Of a DNA stretch of 64,000 nucleotides, positions 53,124 to 64,000 are shown piece after piece. Source of the stretch: Patiria pectinifera (lineage: Eukaryota > Echinodermata > Asteroidea > Valvatida > Asterinidae); the NCBI GenBank assembly GCA_029964075.1, contig CM057129.1:25597430-25661429 (forward strand), in the 5' to 3' direction. A program made the position numbers and the translations under genes. The notes under the pieces were generated by a model. It was given only the letters and a program-made list of their open reading frames with translations, made no database searches and was not told the DNA's origin. Each line of letters starts with the position of its first letter. Positions within the stretch are counted from its first letter, which is position 1.

Positions 53124-55538
53124 ATGGCGGCCTCCATGTGCAGACGCGTTTTTCCTCTAGGAAGAAAGTTTACACGATTTACGCTGCAAAATGCATGTCA
53201 GTCGACAAGGTGTGAGTACTCCACTGTCGAGACAAGTACAGAAACACAAGTGGAAGTTCCAGAGGCGAAATATCCCCCGATTGTTCCACCGTTATTCGCT
53301 AAAACTGCGGAGACGAAAGAATATCGAACCAAACTGATCATCGAAGGGATCAACGATAAGCCAACGGCCACAGAAATGATCTACGAATTGAGTAAACGTC
53401 AAAGTTGGCATTACAACATTTTCCCTAGGTGTTTCCACTACAGCTTCTTGGATTCGTACAAGCACTGTATGAAGACAGTTATGGTGGAAGATCTTCCGAA
53501 GCAAATTGTAGAATTGGCGAACAGTGCTTCGGTAGAAAGAGCCGTCGAGATGTTGAAACCACACGTTATGGATTGCATTCTACAGCAGCAGTTATACGTG
53601 TACAGATACAAAGGTGATCCTGCAAAAAGAGATAGCACTGCTGGTAGACAGACCATGGAGAATGTCATGCGACTTTTGTTGGCAGGACTAGCTGGAGACT
53701 TTCCGCATTTGAGAGATTCACAAATAGATCAAGACGTTGTGGTGAAATCCTTCTGGAAACGTGATGAGACCAAATTTCAGTTCACTGGAAATCCGTTGTT
53801 TTTAATTCGAACAAAAGAACCACTTCCTGAGGTGAGATTCACAGTTTTAAATTATAAACATGATAAAGCTCTTATTTAAAAGTTGTTCAAATTTAAAACT
53901 AGGACAAAAACTCTTAAACACCCACCAAATAACTAAATGCACAAATTAAAATTAGAGGAAGACAATTGATTTATGCTTGTAAAATATTTTGTCTTTTACA
54001 TCTTTTGGAAAGAATGTGCTTGCAACTTTGACTTTTTTTTCTCATATCATCTCTCAATGAATATTGCCTTGCAAAAAAATGATGATAAGACAATCTGGGG
54101 AGAGAAATATTTATTTTTTTTAAAAAAAAATTAATTTTCTTGACTCTCCATAGACTTTGTACACAAGCGCGGAAGTGGCGTCAGGTTGCAACATTTTTTC
54201 CCATACATGTATTTTGAAAGGTATTTGTATATTTAACTTTTGTGCCCCTTTTTCTGTAGTTTATCAGCAGAGATGATGAGCAGCTATGCATCGGTGAAGT
54301 GCCGTCATGGTCCTATGCTCCAGAGAATGTCAGTGTCTTCAAGCAACACATCAACCCTGTCTGCTTTCCTGGTAAGCACAAAAGGGACTGATTTTGTTAT
54401 TCATCCCAAAAATCAGTCTTTTGTAACTGATAAATGTTTCTTCCTGTATTATGTAACAGATCGTCAGTTGCACCACAACAGAGATGCCACTTTTCAGGTT
54501 TTAACCTGAATTCAGGTTTTTTTTCAAAAAATGTGACAAATTAAAAGTGCTGGATTTGGTCTGAAGCATCCAGAAAACACATTCTTGAAAGGGGGTAAGG
54601 GTACATGTAGTTGCAGGTTTTCTAGTAGTGTTTCAGGCTTTTTATTGATATACTGGTGGCATCTCTGCCACAAAGTGATGTATCGCATGCACAAAGTCCA
54701 TAGACGATACGTCACTTCGTGGTACACCCGACGAGATGTCCGTCTCTTCTCTGGTATTTCTTAAACAATATCAACCTATTTCCTCTTGCTTTGATAGGAT
54801 TTAAGATTGGAAATCCATTCACCTACGGCCATACGCAGATCTACATGTCAGAATTCAACCGAAAAAAATGTGCTGAAAATAAAACCTTGGAAGAAGTTCT
54901 GATGGGCATTGGTATGTCGTCTTCATTTGGATGGCTGAATGGACTTGCCTTATATCAAAGTAAGTACTGACCTTTCTACCAGAGTTGTAAGCCTTTTGTT
55001 AATTTTTTTTCCTCTTTATCAAAAATGTTACAAAGCTACAATCAAACGAAAGCACCATAAGATGTGAACCTGAAATTGTAGTTATCTGTTTCTATTAGCC
55101 AGGCATTACATTGAATTCAACCAAATTTTGTACTTAATTTACTTCTATGGCTAGTACATAAACCTGTTTTACTTCTTGTAAAAGTGTAGTTGTTAAAACA
55201 GACCAGTTTTTGTTTATAAAAATAACAGAATCCTTCAATTTGATTTCTTGTTTTATTTGTCCACAGTGTATAACCCTTACAGAGACGTCACCCAACCGAT
55301 GACGTGTCAGACGATAGTCACCGATGGCTCCAACTTCTCATTCTTCTGTTACCAGCTGAACACCTTAGGACTGTGCAGTCGTTCAGGAGACAATCCGCTA
55401 CGGAACGTTTGCTGGTACACTCCAGATATGAAGCTGTATGGTGACATACAGGACGGGAGGATTATAGACTTCAATGATGATGTCCTCAAACAGACTATTG
55501 CTTTTCTTTTGAACCCAACTAAGCCTTTGGAAGAATAA
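53124..55538 (+). CDS. MRPS30: Mitochondrial ribosomal protein S30 (mL65), 4 exons, 417 aa
   Basis: Exons 53124-53831, 54260-54371, 54798-54959, 55267-55538; GT-AG, phases join, 1254 bp. The first ~35 residues (MAASMCRRVFPLGRKFTRFT...) are basic and amphipathic, as a mitochondrial import signal. Then KYPPIVPPLFAKT, the YGHTQIYM segment (exon 3) and DVTQPMTCQTIVTDGSNFSF, FCYQLNTL and FNDDVLKQTIAFLLNP (exon 4) match the MRPS30/PDCD9 family, which sits on the large mitoribosomal subunit despite its name. Length is near the vertebrate protein (about 440). The ATG lies in the AAGATGGCGGCC motif and is the first in frame. Confidence 0.93.
54479..54667. mobile_element. Small MITE in MRPS30 intron 2
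   Basis: Ends CAGAGATGCCAC and GTGGCATCTCTG are perfect 12-bp inverted repeats, flanked by ccacaa on both sides (54473-54478, 54668-54673). 189 bp with caggttttaacctgaattca inside. hAT-like ends, though the readable duplication is only 6 bp. Confidence 0.7.
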
Positions 55539-56237
55539 CTGAACAATGTCAGTTCTCAAAGGTGAGAAATTGTGTCCATGTTTTGTCAAGTTGCACTACA
55601 ACCTAACATTACTTTGCACTGTGAAGTAACATTTGAGTGCAGGTGATTAATTTTACTCTCAATATTTTACAGAAATATGTGTTGTATTATACAGCATTAA
55701 ATCTGGTCGTAATCGATTCATTTTTTCAACTCGTTAATGTAATAATCTACTGCATTAATTGTTGATGTCATAATACCACTGAACGTGATTGCTCACAAAT
55801 CTGTCAAAACTTGGTTTTATTTATTTTTTCCTTTGAGTATGGAGCATCATATAATTATACTTGGTCTAGAAAGTCTATGTTCTAATACATGTGAACTTGA
55901 TTCTGGGCAAGTAACAAGACCCACAATGTGACTGCATTTACATTACAAATATCTATCAAAATGCAGTACCTGTACAAAACACACCTACAAAACTTGTACT
56001 TCTTATTTTGTAAGTAACTCTCGATGCTACATGTCATTAAATGGGAATTGTATCATAGAGCTAGGTAACAGACTTGTCAAAATGTACCAAAAAGTGACAT
56101 TGTAAAGTGACCATAATACAAGGAGATTATGTAAAAAATTGGAAGGAGTATTGACCAGTTTCCTTTTGTATACAAACACTTATTTGGTAAAAGGCATGTC
56201 CACACTAGAGACCACCACAATCGTATGGATTTTTCAG

Positions 56238-56243
56238 AATAAA
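56238..56243 (+). terminator. Candidate MRPS30 polyadenylation signal
   Basis: AATAAA in cagaataaactc about 700 bp after the stop. Earlier non-canonical sites could be used instead. Confidence 0.35.
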
Positions 56244-58141
56244 CTCTTTTAAAGAAAAGAAAAGGCCGCCCAGACTCCTGTTTTTTTTCTTTTATCTGTC
56301 AGTTCAATGCAAGCTTGCGATTTTAATAGCGCCCTCATAACTCAATAAGTGGATGCAAACAGATTTGATGTGCCGCTTTTTGGCGCCGTGACCGCCGGCC
56401 CTGATCTGTGTGGCTGATACCATGTGTTGACTCTAGCGCCCCCACCGGCAATTCAAAACATTGAATGGGTCCCCACCCTGTTTTTGATGCGCCAAGCGTA
56501 AGTATTGTAGCTACTCATTCGCTTGGAAGCAAAGAACAGTTGGGACGCTTATTTGGATTCTGAGATTGGAGCATCCCTGTGGATATTATTGTTTTGTTAA
56601 AGCGACAGGATGTTTTCTGATGTCTCCTGATGGTTTTTGTAATGGTCACTTGAGAGTAGACCATTAAAATTCCATCGGAATTTAATTCCACTGGTATTTA
56701 TTTATTCTTTGGATTATCTCCGGAGACAAGGCCAAATACCAACTCCAATGTCTTGGCGTAAAAAAAATAAGAAAATCTAAAACAGGTGATCCAATTACAC
56801 AATTTTCTTTTTAATTTGGGGGATAGTATAAACTTGGCAAATTAAACACGGAATTTATTCCTCGTTCATGTGCCTGTGCATGAATCGATTCCACTGCTCT
56901 GTGATTCTATGGAGTCTATTCATTAAAGTATTACATGTACCCCCTTTTAACGCGAATTCGCAGCATTCTTTCCGAGTTGGTTACCGATCCGTGTTCTACT
57001 GTCCTTCCCTGAGGCATTGTAAACAAGTCCCCGTCTTGACAGTCAACACAACAGCAATTATTCCTGACTTGTCCGCGGTCCGCCATAGGTAGAGTGCAGG
57101 TTAAACAACTACTAATAAAACTGCCTTCACGGGGCTAGTCAGATATCAAGAAGTTCTATGTTGATATCTGCAATTGGTTGTAGTTATTTGTTGATAAGAC
57201 GCAACTTTGAGGCTTGGCAGTAAACATTGTGTTGTTTACGTGTAAAGTTAAAAACACTAGGTCACCAATCAGTAAGGTGAAATTAGTAAGGTGTTGATTT
57301 TCGGCTCAAGAATTCTTTTATTCAGTAAAAAAAAAAAAAAAGCTGATTTGTAAAATAATTTGTTTAATGTTGATTACCGTGATTTTTTTTAATAATAAAC
57401 ATTTTGGTAATTGTATACCTTCAAACTGTTTTTGTGTTTTCATCCCGCGGGAAATTAGGCAAACCTAAGATCATGTGCAGTTGTGACCTTTGTCTTTTAG
57501 TTATAGTCGTATTACAAATTAAAATCCCGAGCAGTTCTGTTGAAGCCCCATGATACTTGATATTGATATTCTCGTCCACTGGGTTTTCGCGACACTGGTA
57601 AATCCAGCGTCGGAGCTGACGAAAGTAATTTTCAAATCTTGTCATTTGATGTGAGACACTCGGAGACTGGGGACATGCATGAGAAATGGTGATCCATCAA
57701 TGCTGAAAGTTGAAAAGGTTACATGAATTCAGGACCTCCCGGCTTCGTACATGTTGGTCACGCTCCTTGGGTCAAATCAGTTGTGTCTTGTGAAGCATTT
57801 TTCCTCAATTTTCAAAATTGCAGTCATGGATGAATTGGGAGGGGATAGAAAAACAACAACAATTTGCTTTATACCCCCCTCTTCATTGGTCTTGGTTTTA
57901 AAGATGTCATCTGCTCTCCATTGACATTTTTCTTCCACGTTCTTAGTCGTACTCGACTCACTCATTTTTTCTTGTTTGCAAGGCTGTTGTTCCTAGTTTT
58001 CTTCCTTGTTCGTAGTCGTATAGTCCCTACTCAACTTTTTTTAAGGCTGTTATTTCAAGTATAAACAGTATAATCTAAATTCCTGACAATTAACTTGTAG
58101 TATTGCTATGGTCCGCTTCTACTTCTTACCGTTGAGACAAG
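56244..58141. other. Gene-free stretch downstream of MRPS30
   Basis: Mixed AT-rich sequence. Short open frames do not resemble known proteins. No RNA gene or element boundary could be fixed. Confidence 0.45.
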
Positions 58142-58347
58142 CAGCGGCGTAACTAGGGACAAGCTTAATTCTGAGGCACTTGGGGGTGCATCAATATTTC
58201 GAAGGGCACTGAAGGTAAATGAAACGCATTACTTCAACAGTGCAGTTCAAGGCTTCAAATGGGGGGGGGGGGGGGGGGATATGGGGGATATGGGCACCCT
58301 TTGGGGCACGGACATCCGCTGAGGCACGTGCCCCTATATCCCCACTG
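58142..58347. mobile_element. hAT-type MITE with a poly-G tract
   Basis: Ends CAGCGGCGTAACTAGGGA and inverted CAGTGGGGATATAGGGGC; perfect 8-bp TSD gagacaag at 58134-58141 and 58348-58355. 206 bp, with an 18-G run at about 58261-58278. Confidence 0.75.
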
Positions 58348-59712
58348 GAGACAAGCTAATGAAGGACACTCAGTCAGTTGATTACCGTGGTCTCGTGGTT
58401 TTTCTGCGGATGGTGGCTTCAACTTCAGCCTTTGAATTTGCAAGTATTCCCGGCCAGACATGTTGTCAATAGCTCTCTTTACCTTTAGCCTGCATTCTCT
58501 GATCATGCTCCATGCTCTGATATAGCAGTATGTTGCTGTATACTCCCTAGGGAGGTGAGATGCTTCTAAGGAATGTGCTGCTTGCACGACGAGAAGTGAT
58601 GATAATAATAATAATATGGCGCCCTGAACGCCAATAATATTGACTTATGTGCGCGTCATATAATAGAAATCATTCCGACATTCATTGACCGTGATGAGGC
58701 TTCTTCAGTGAGCTGTAGTTTTAGGATAATGTTCAAAGATGGGCTCATATTTCTTTTCTCAATTTGTAGTTTATTCAGTCATTTGACATCATTTCGGAAG
58801 CTGCAGAAGGAGCGCAATATTTATGTTCTGTCATCTGAACCTCTCAACGGAACTACGCGGAGAACGAGATATTTTATTTATGAGGGAGCGTCTTTGAGAA
58901 AGCGTGTTTTCATCTCTGCCGATCCAGTGTCATCGAGGCGCTATTCAAGACACTTGTTGGTCAGTTGAGTGTCCGTACGTGGATGAAATAATAACATCGT
59001 GTCGAGGCACACGTTGGAGTTACCGGTAAAACCTATCAAATAACAGCTGTTGTGTGTTATTGAATAAAACCCGGAGACTTAGTTTCCCGAGTAAATGTCA
59101 AATTTTATATTGATGCCCTGGTGAGACACTGGCAATTAATTCTCACCCAATCTTTCTCTCCCCGAGGTGAAAAGAATCATTGCAAGAAGCTATTCTTATT
59201 CCCGCACAGTCGGTACCTTAAGGGTTCAAATTATCAAGAAATTCAACTGGAAAATTGAAAACCAATTTAAGCGGTTTTTTTCTCAAACACGTCAGGTGAT
59301 TTGCCCCGTGGAAATCAAAATCGTTATTTTGGATTCCTTCATCAATTCGTCTTAATTGGTTGTATTTTTGTTGTGTGAGAGAATCATGATTGCAAGAAAT
59401 AACACCGAGTGAACTGTGTGCCCAGGGGCTCCAGCACGTACCGCTGCGCCAGAGGTAAACAATCACACAATCAATCACACAATCAACCTGCAGTTTGGTA
59501 ATATTTTGGCGATATTTAAAAACAAAATTCCGTCCTTTTTTTATCTAGCTGAAGGATATTGCTTTGAGCTATTTTGCTAAAAGTCAGTCGAGCATTGACC
59601 TATTGTTGACCAACTTCATGTATATATACACCTGGCACAAAAAGAAACTAAGCAGGTTTTATAAGCGTCCTTGTTTGGACATTTCACGGTGAACAAAAAA
59701 TCCAAAATATAC
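58348..59712. other. Gene-free stretch
   Basis: Contains a short AAT microsatellite (about 58601-58615) and unremarkable sequence. The open frame at 58708-58968 has no recognisable domain. Confidence 0.45.
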
Positions 59713-59969
59713 TTTTTGTCACGGAAACTTTCAGGTTCAATTTGATACCTCACTGCATCGTATAAGTAATAACGAAAGCGCAAGCGCTGAAGCTCCTGAA
59801 ACCCCACAACTAAAAGTTGCACTTTAGCGAGATTTTCAATGGGCATTGCAACACACAACAACTTTTAGTTGTTGGGTTTCAGGTGCTTAAGCGCTTGCGC
59901 TCTCGTTATTTCTTACATATTGTTCCCAAGTGAGGTATCAAATTGAACCGGAAAGTTTCCGTGACAAAA
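59713..59969. mobile_element. Foldback element
   Basis: Arms of about 105 bp: ttttgtcacggaaactttc, aatttgatacctcact, aataacgaaagcgcaagcgc and caacaactaaaagttg mirrored around about 59840. Likely a MITE of under 260 bp; no TSD seen. Confidence 0.7.
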
Positions 59970-60194
59970 CGTGTATTTCCCTTGTATTTTACTTGTCTTA
60001 CAGTATGAAAAATACACCTGAATATGAACCTGACATTAATCGGCCACTGTTGTAATGAAAATGTATGACTATTTTCTTCTTTTACTTTTGCTAGGAATAA
60101 ATATTTCTCGTAAATATATAACTTTTAATACACGCCCGGATTTTCTTTTTAAAGAAGCCGCAAACGGAAACTGACTAGGTGCTTATAATATCTG

Positions 60195-60300
60195 TTAAAA
60201 GTTGAACACAGAAATTGACTGGAGCGGGGTTTGAACCTGCGACCGCCGGATAGGCGTTGCTCTTCCAACTGAGCTATCGAGCCCTGTGCATTGGCGGAAA
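60195..60300 (-). mobile_element. tRNA-derived SINE, family S, copy 3
   Basis: Minus strand: GGGCTCGATAGCTCAGTTGG, AAGAGCAACGCC, GTCGCAGGTTCAAACCCCGC, then tail GTCAATTTCTGTGTTCAACT. It looks like a tRNA at first sight, but the acceptor and T stems mismatch and it shares the non-tRNA tail of the other S copies. Confidence 0.65.
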
Positions 60301-62480
60301 ATCTTTTTTGCTCACAAACATTACTAAATGTAGTAAATGACTGATTATCTCACCAATATTTTAATTCAGGGTTATCTGAGGAAAAATTAAAATTGTGGCT
60401 TAAGTTACGGATAGGGTAGAATTTTCATCTTAGAGTGGGGAAGTTTAGCTTACGATCATGACAAAATGGTGTGCATCATTTTTGTCAATTGGGGGAACGT
60501 CAGTTAACGTTTGCCTAATTATGTATGCCTTGCCTTTTCAGGTAAAAGGCCGGGTATCGTTCCTTAATGAACTTTTATGTATTTAATTTTGTAGTGATTG
60601 CTATGGCAACGTAGCTCACTCGTGCATGCCAAATTTTACGCCGAATCTTGACAATAAAAAGCAGCGGTGGTGACGGCAGACTTAATGAGTGTGAAAATTG
60701 CTATAACAAACGATTTGATTGAATGACGTTATCCGTTAAAAATCTTTCCGTAATGAGAGTGATGATAATGTTTTTATGAAAATATCTGGTGTTTTTTTTT
60801 TAGTCGGGCTGTTTCAAGGAAACATTAATTTTCCTCGTTATTATTTCCACGCTCCGTTGGGCTGATGCATGAGCCGATTTGGTCCTGAATGCCCGTGGGA
60901 AATGAGCCCCATATAAATATTAAATGCTTTGGTGCTTATACGGTGCCTGATACAACGCCCTTGGGTATTTTGACTGCGCTGTCTTTTTTCTGGACGTTCT
61001 GCCTTAGAATTCAAGCTGCGCAAAAAATGTAATATACCATTCCTTAATGTCAAAGTATGTTACGTGCGTTTCGGCAACACCTAAAATTAGTCGGATACTA
61101 CAATTTGTATTTTTACAAGCTCCCGGCGAGTCCGGATTATTATTGAAAGTTTTAATAATTCACAGGGTTTTTCTGCCTTATTCTCACGATTCACACTATC
61201 AATTCCCTCCTCCCCCTTTTTTTTTTAGATGGGGGAGCTTAAAATATACTGTATTCAATTCACGCGATGTTTTCATTGCTCATAATTTGTTTCCCCTCCT
61301 GCGCACGCGCTAGGCAAGTGAAGTCAGGTAACCCGTGTTCGCATATGGTTAGTGAAGTGGAGGAATGAAATCGAAGGTCCGCTGCTCGAGTTCAAAACTC
61401 ACACAAACTACATGTATACCTATTGACGTCATGAACACGTCAAAATAGTACATGTGGAACTTTATTATTTTCCATTTAAAGTAAACCTTTCAAAAATTGA
61501 TTTTAATACTTATAAATTGGTAACAGGGCTGGCTATATTATGTTTGTGAACAAACATTCAAAGTCCAAAAATAGGGAAATAATCGATAAAGGCTCTTTTT
61601 TCGTATTTTTGAGAAATATATTATTTTTTGACAGCAATGAGACAGGTGCAAGATATCAGGCATTCGATGAAATTCTCCTGAATATGGACACAAACTGTTT
61701 TCAGATAATACAAGCCTCGCTTTGAGATACAGTAGCCTCGTTATGAGTACACCCAAATAATGTTAAATTTTAGGTTGAATTTCAAGAGGACAATGAAGCT
61801 CATTATGGTGCAATATTGTTCATGCTGAGGCAAATGCTAGCTTTATTTCCCGAATCGAAATGACAAAATCAATAATTTGAGAATAAACTCTGACATTTTG
61901 ATTAATAAATTGAGGTATGAGAACAGGCCATAAACAGCTGAAAACACCTTGCGGTGCGCATCCATAGTGACACCGATATTGATAACATACGTCAGACCTC
62001 TTTGGCTTTCCAAATGAAGAATTTCGATTAGAATGTTTGATCACAATGCGCCAGTGAAACGGACTTAGTTCATTGAAGGGGACATTCGTCAATAGCCACG
62101 TCACTGTAGGTGTTCCAGCTAAAGTAATTTTGTTTCGAGCCTGATCAAAGCCATGTTGCGACGGCAGATGTTTTTCCTTCTCTCGTGCGGGGGAAATTCA
62201 AAATCAATTTATCGCCACGTGGGTCTTGCATAATCGCTGTAAAACTTTGCTCTCGCGTGGGGGATGTTTGAAATCGTGTTGGTACAGTCGCATCGTCTTT
62301 CCGAGCACAGACAAGTTCAAGAAAGGACCGCCGTGCCTCGATCCACTGTCAGCTTAATATTGCTATAGTTTAAAAAGCAATAGCTGCTCTTCTCCCCGAC
62401 TGAAGTGAACCAGGGTCTGCCGTTTGTAGGATTAAGCTGGCGGTTGATGCCACATGAAATGTCTCGTGTGAGTTTGTGTG
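60301..62480. other. Gene-free stretch
   Basis: No exon, RNA gene or bounded element recognised. Short open frames only. Confidence 0.4.
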
Positions 62481-62560
62481 GTTCTGAAAAGAACAGACTG
62501 GGAGAACCGTCGTTTTGGACAGTCTACTCCGCCCGTCCTCAGGAGACTGACGTTCCGATC
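62481..62560 (-). repeat. Second retroelement relic with stem-loop and CTGAGGA box
   Basis: Minus strand: CTGAGGAC (62535-62542), a hairpin-like GGGCGGAGTAGACTGTCC, AAAACGACGG, then GTTCT-TTTC-AGAAC (62481-62494). This is the same order of parts as 935-1001, with the more distant gatcggaacgtc also present just upstream. Presumed relatives of one element family. Confidence 0.35.
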
Positions 62561-62619
62561 GTGGTAACATCTTTTCTCAAATGCAACCGGTCCTTATACC
62601 GTTACAAAGTATTGGGGTT

Positions 62620-64000
62620 CTGTTCATTTTCGTTCACCAATGCCTCCCCCGCGTAATTTACGATTCATTCCACCCACCCGTCCCGATAGGCCAGTGAAGT
62701 TGGTGAAAACACAGAACTATTAGCTTTTAAACACAGAACTTTGTGCTATATAGTTAAGCTTTATGCTAAAATCTTTATTTCTTAACCATTACAACTATTT
62801 CTATTTCTGAATAGGGACTTGCTCCGTCAGGGAAGGCCTTGATGTGCATGCAAAAAAACGTGCCACCTGCCTGTTATAGCTCTCCATTTTTGTCTTAAAC
62901 CACTTAGATGCTTCGTTTCATCCCTGTCTTCAATGACGCCCGGCAAGAGGCAGGTATGACCACGTAGAGGGATCATATTACAAATGCTTTCAGTGCTTCT
63001 TCTGACGAGGGTGGGACCAAACATCGTGCTCTTCGGAGCAGAAGAAGGATCTTGAATTCTGGAGGATTTTAAATCAGGATGCACGCTGGATGATGCCCGC
63101 ATACGAATCTCGCGATGATGTATTTGGTACATCTCGCTCTTTCTCGCGGGATTTCAACACAGTTTTTGCCGTCTCACCCAACAATACTGAATAAAATCTG
63201 ACTTGATTCGGACGGCTTTCGTAAGAGTTTCAGAGCGAGTGTGCTAAGCCGACAAAGAAAGCAACAAATCCAGGCGGGATTGCACTTGGGCTTTTTGTTT
63301 AAATGAGTTTCTCAATACTAAAAAGAAAACAGCGATATTTTCGACACTTGCATCGCTCAAAAAAAGGAAACATTTTCATGCTGTCTAAGCTCCCAGCGGA
63401 GAGAAGATGACGGTGTGCAATCTGCATCTGTTCATTCTCGTTCACCAACGCCTCCCCCGCGTAATTTACGATTCATTCCACCCACCCGTCCCGATAGGCC
63501 AGTGAAGTTGGTGAAAACACAGAACTATTAGCTTTTAAACACAGAACTTTGTGCTATATAGTTAAGCTTTATGCTAAAATCTTTATTTCTTAACCATTAC
63601 AACTATTTCTATTTCTGAATAGGGACTTGCTCCGTCAGGGAAGGCCTTGATGTGCATGCAAAAAAACGTGCCACCTGCCTGTTATAGCTCTCCATTTTTG
63701 TCTTAAACCACTTAGATGCTTCGTTTCATCCCTGTCTTCAATGACGCCCGGCAAGAGGCAGGTATGACCACGTAGAGGGATCATATTACAAATGCTTTCA
63801 GTGCTTCTTCTGACGAGGGTGGGACCAAACATCGTGCTCTTCGGAGCAGAAGAAGGATCTTGAATTCTGGAGGATTTTAAATCAGGATGCACGCTGGATG
63901 ATGCCCGCATACGAATCTCGCGATGATGTATTTGGTACATCTCGCTCTTTCTCGCGGGATTTCAACACAGTTTTTGCCGTCTCACCCAACAATACTGAAT
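62620..64000. repeat. 808-bp direct duplication running off the window
   Basis: 62620-63192 and 63428-64000 read the same apart from two T/C differences in the first 25 bases. The offset is exactly 808 bp. The unique part of the unit is 63193-63427. Both copies contain the same 101-codon minus-strand open frame (63132-62827 and 63940-63635), which has no recognised family and may be chance. Either a very recent tandem duplication, the two long repeats of a young element, or an assembly join. Confidence 0.85.

Noticed and set aside
58708-58968. 86-codon open frame on the plus strand
   Set aside because: No recognisable domain, start context or splice partners; consistent with chance.
60215-60290. 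Functional tRNA on the minus strand
   Set aside because: T and acceptor stems mismatch and the sequence continues into the tail shared with other family S SINE copies.
62827-63940. Conserved 101-codon gene present twice
   Set aside because: The two frames are the same only because the DNA is a recent duplication; no family, signal or domain is visible.

Overview
This is nuclear DNA of an animal, not a microbe. The genes are split by GT-AG introns of 0.2-4.6 kb, about 85% of the sequence is AT-rich non-coding DNA, and miniature transposons (MITEs) are very dense. The protein set (CSK-type kinase, an orphan rhodopsin-class GPCR, FAM227B, GALK2, MRPS30) and the large foldback elements suggest a marine deuterostome invertebrate such as an echinoderm, hemichordate or cephalochordate. 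That placement is inference; no species is claimed.

Layout. 1-1.3 kb: the last two coding exons of a CSK-like tyrosine kinase (+). 1.3-11.6 kb: gene-free, with several MITEs. 11.65-13.03 kb: a single-exon atypical class A GPCR (+) whose C-terminal tail is a 57-bp minisatellite; the array runs about 900 bp past the stop. 14-24.8 kb: a transposon graveyard. It includes nested foldback elements with readable target-site duplications (TSDs), inverted arrays of a 16-bp repeat, and a 1.3-kb element carrying a 61-62-bp tandem repeat. 24.9-43.3 kb: FAM227B (+), 14 exons reconstructed with consistent phases (542 aa). It has one AT-AC U12-type intron and tandem phase-compatible copies of an exon end. 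45.7-52.8 kb: GALK2 (-), 9 exons (467 aa), convergent with FAM227B as I recall it in human. Its last intron holds decayed tandem copies of the exon-8 end plus splice donor, one of them split by a hAT MITE. 52.83-53.12 kb: a compact head-to-head promoter. 53.1-55.5 kb: MRPS30/mL65 (+), 4 exons (417 aa). 55.5-64 kb: no recognisable gene; MITEs, SINE pieces and an 808-bp direct duplication running off the window end.

How the parts relate. The genes are independent housekeeping or orphan genes, not a pathway. GALK2 phosphorylates GalNAc/galactose in the cytosol, MRPS30 is a mitoribosome protein sharing a promoter region with GALK2, FAM227B is an uncharacterised FWWh-domain protein, and CSK is a negative regulator of Src kinases. 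The most distinctive structure is (i) two neighbouring genes that each carry tandem duplications covering an exon 3' end plus its 5' splice site, (ii) nested palindromic transposons that can be dated relative to each other, and (iii) several hAT-type MITE families, each filled with its own short palindromic motif.
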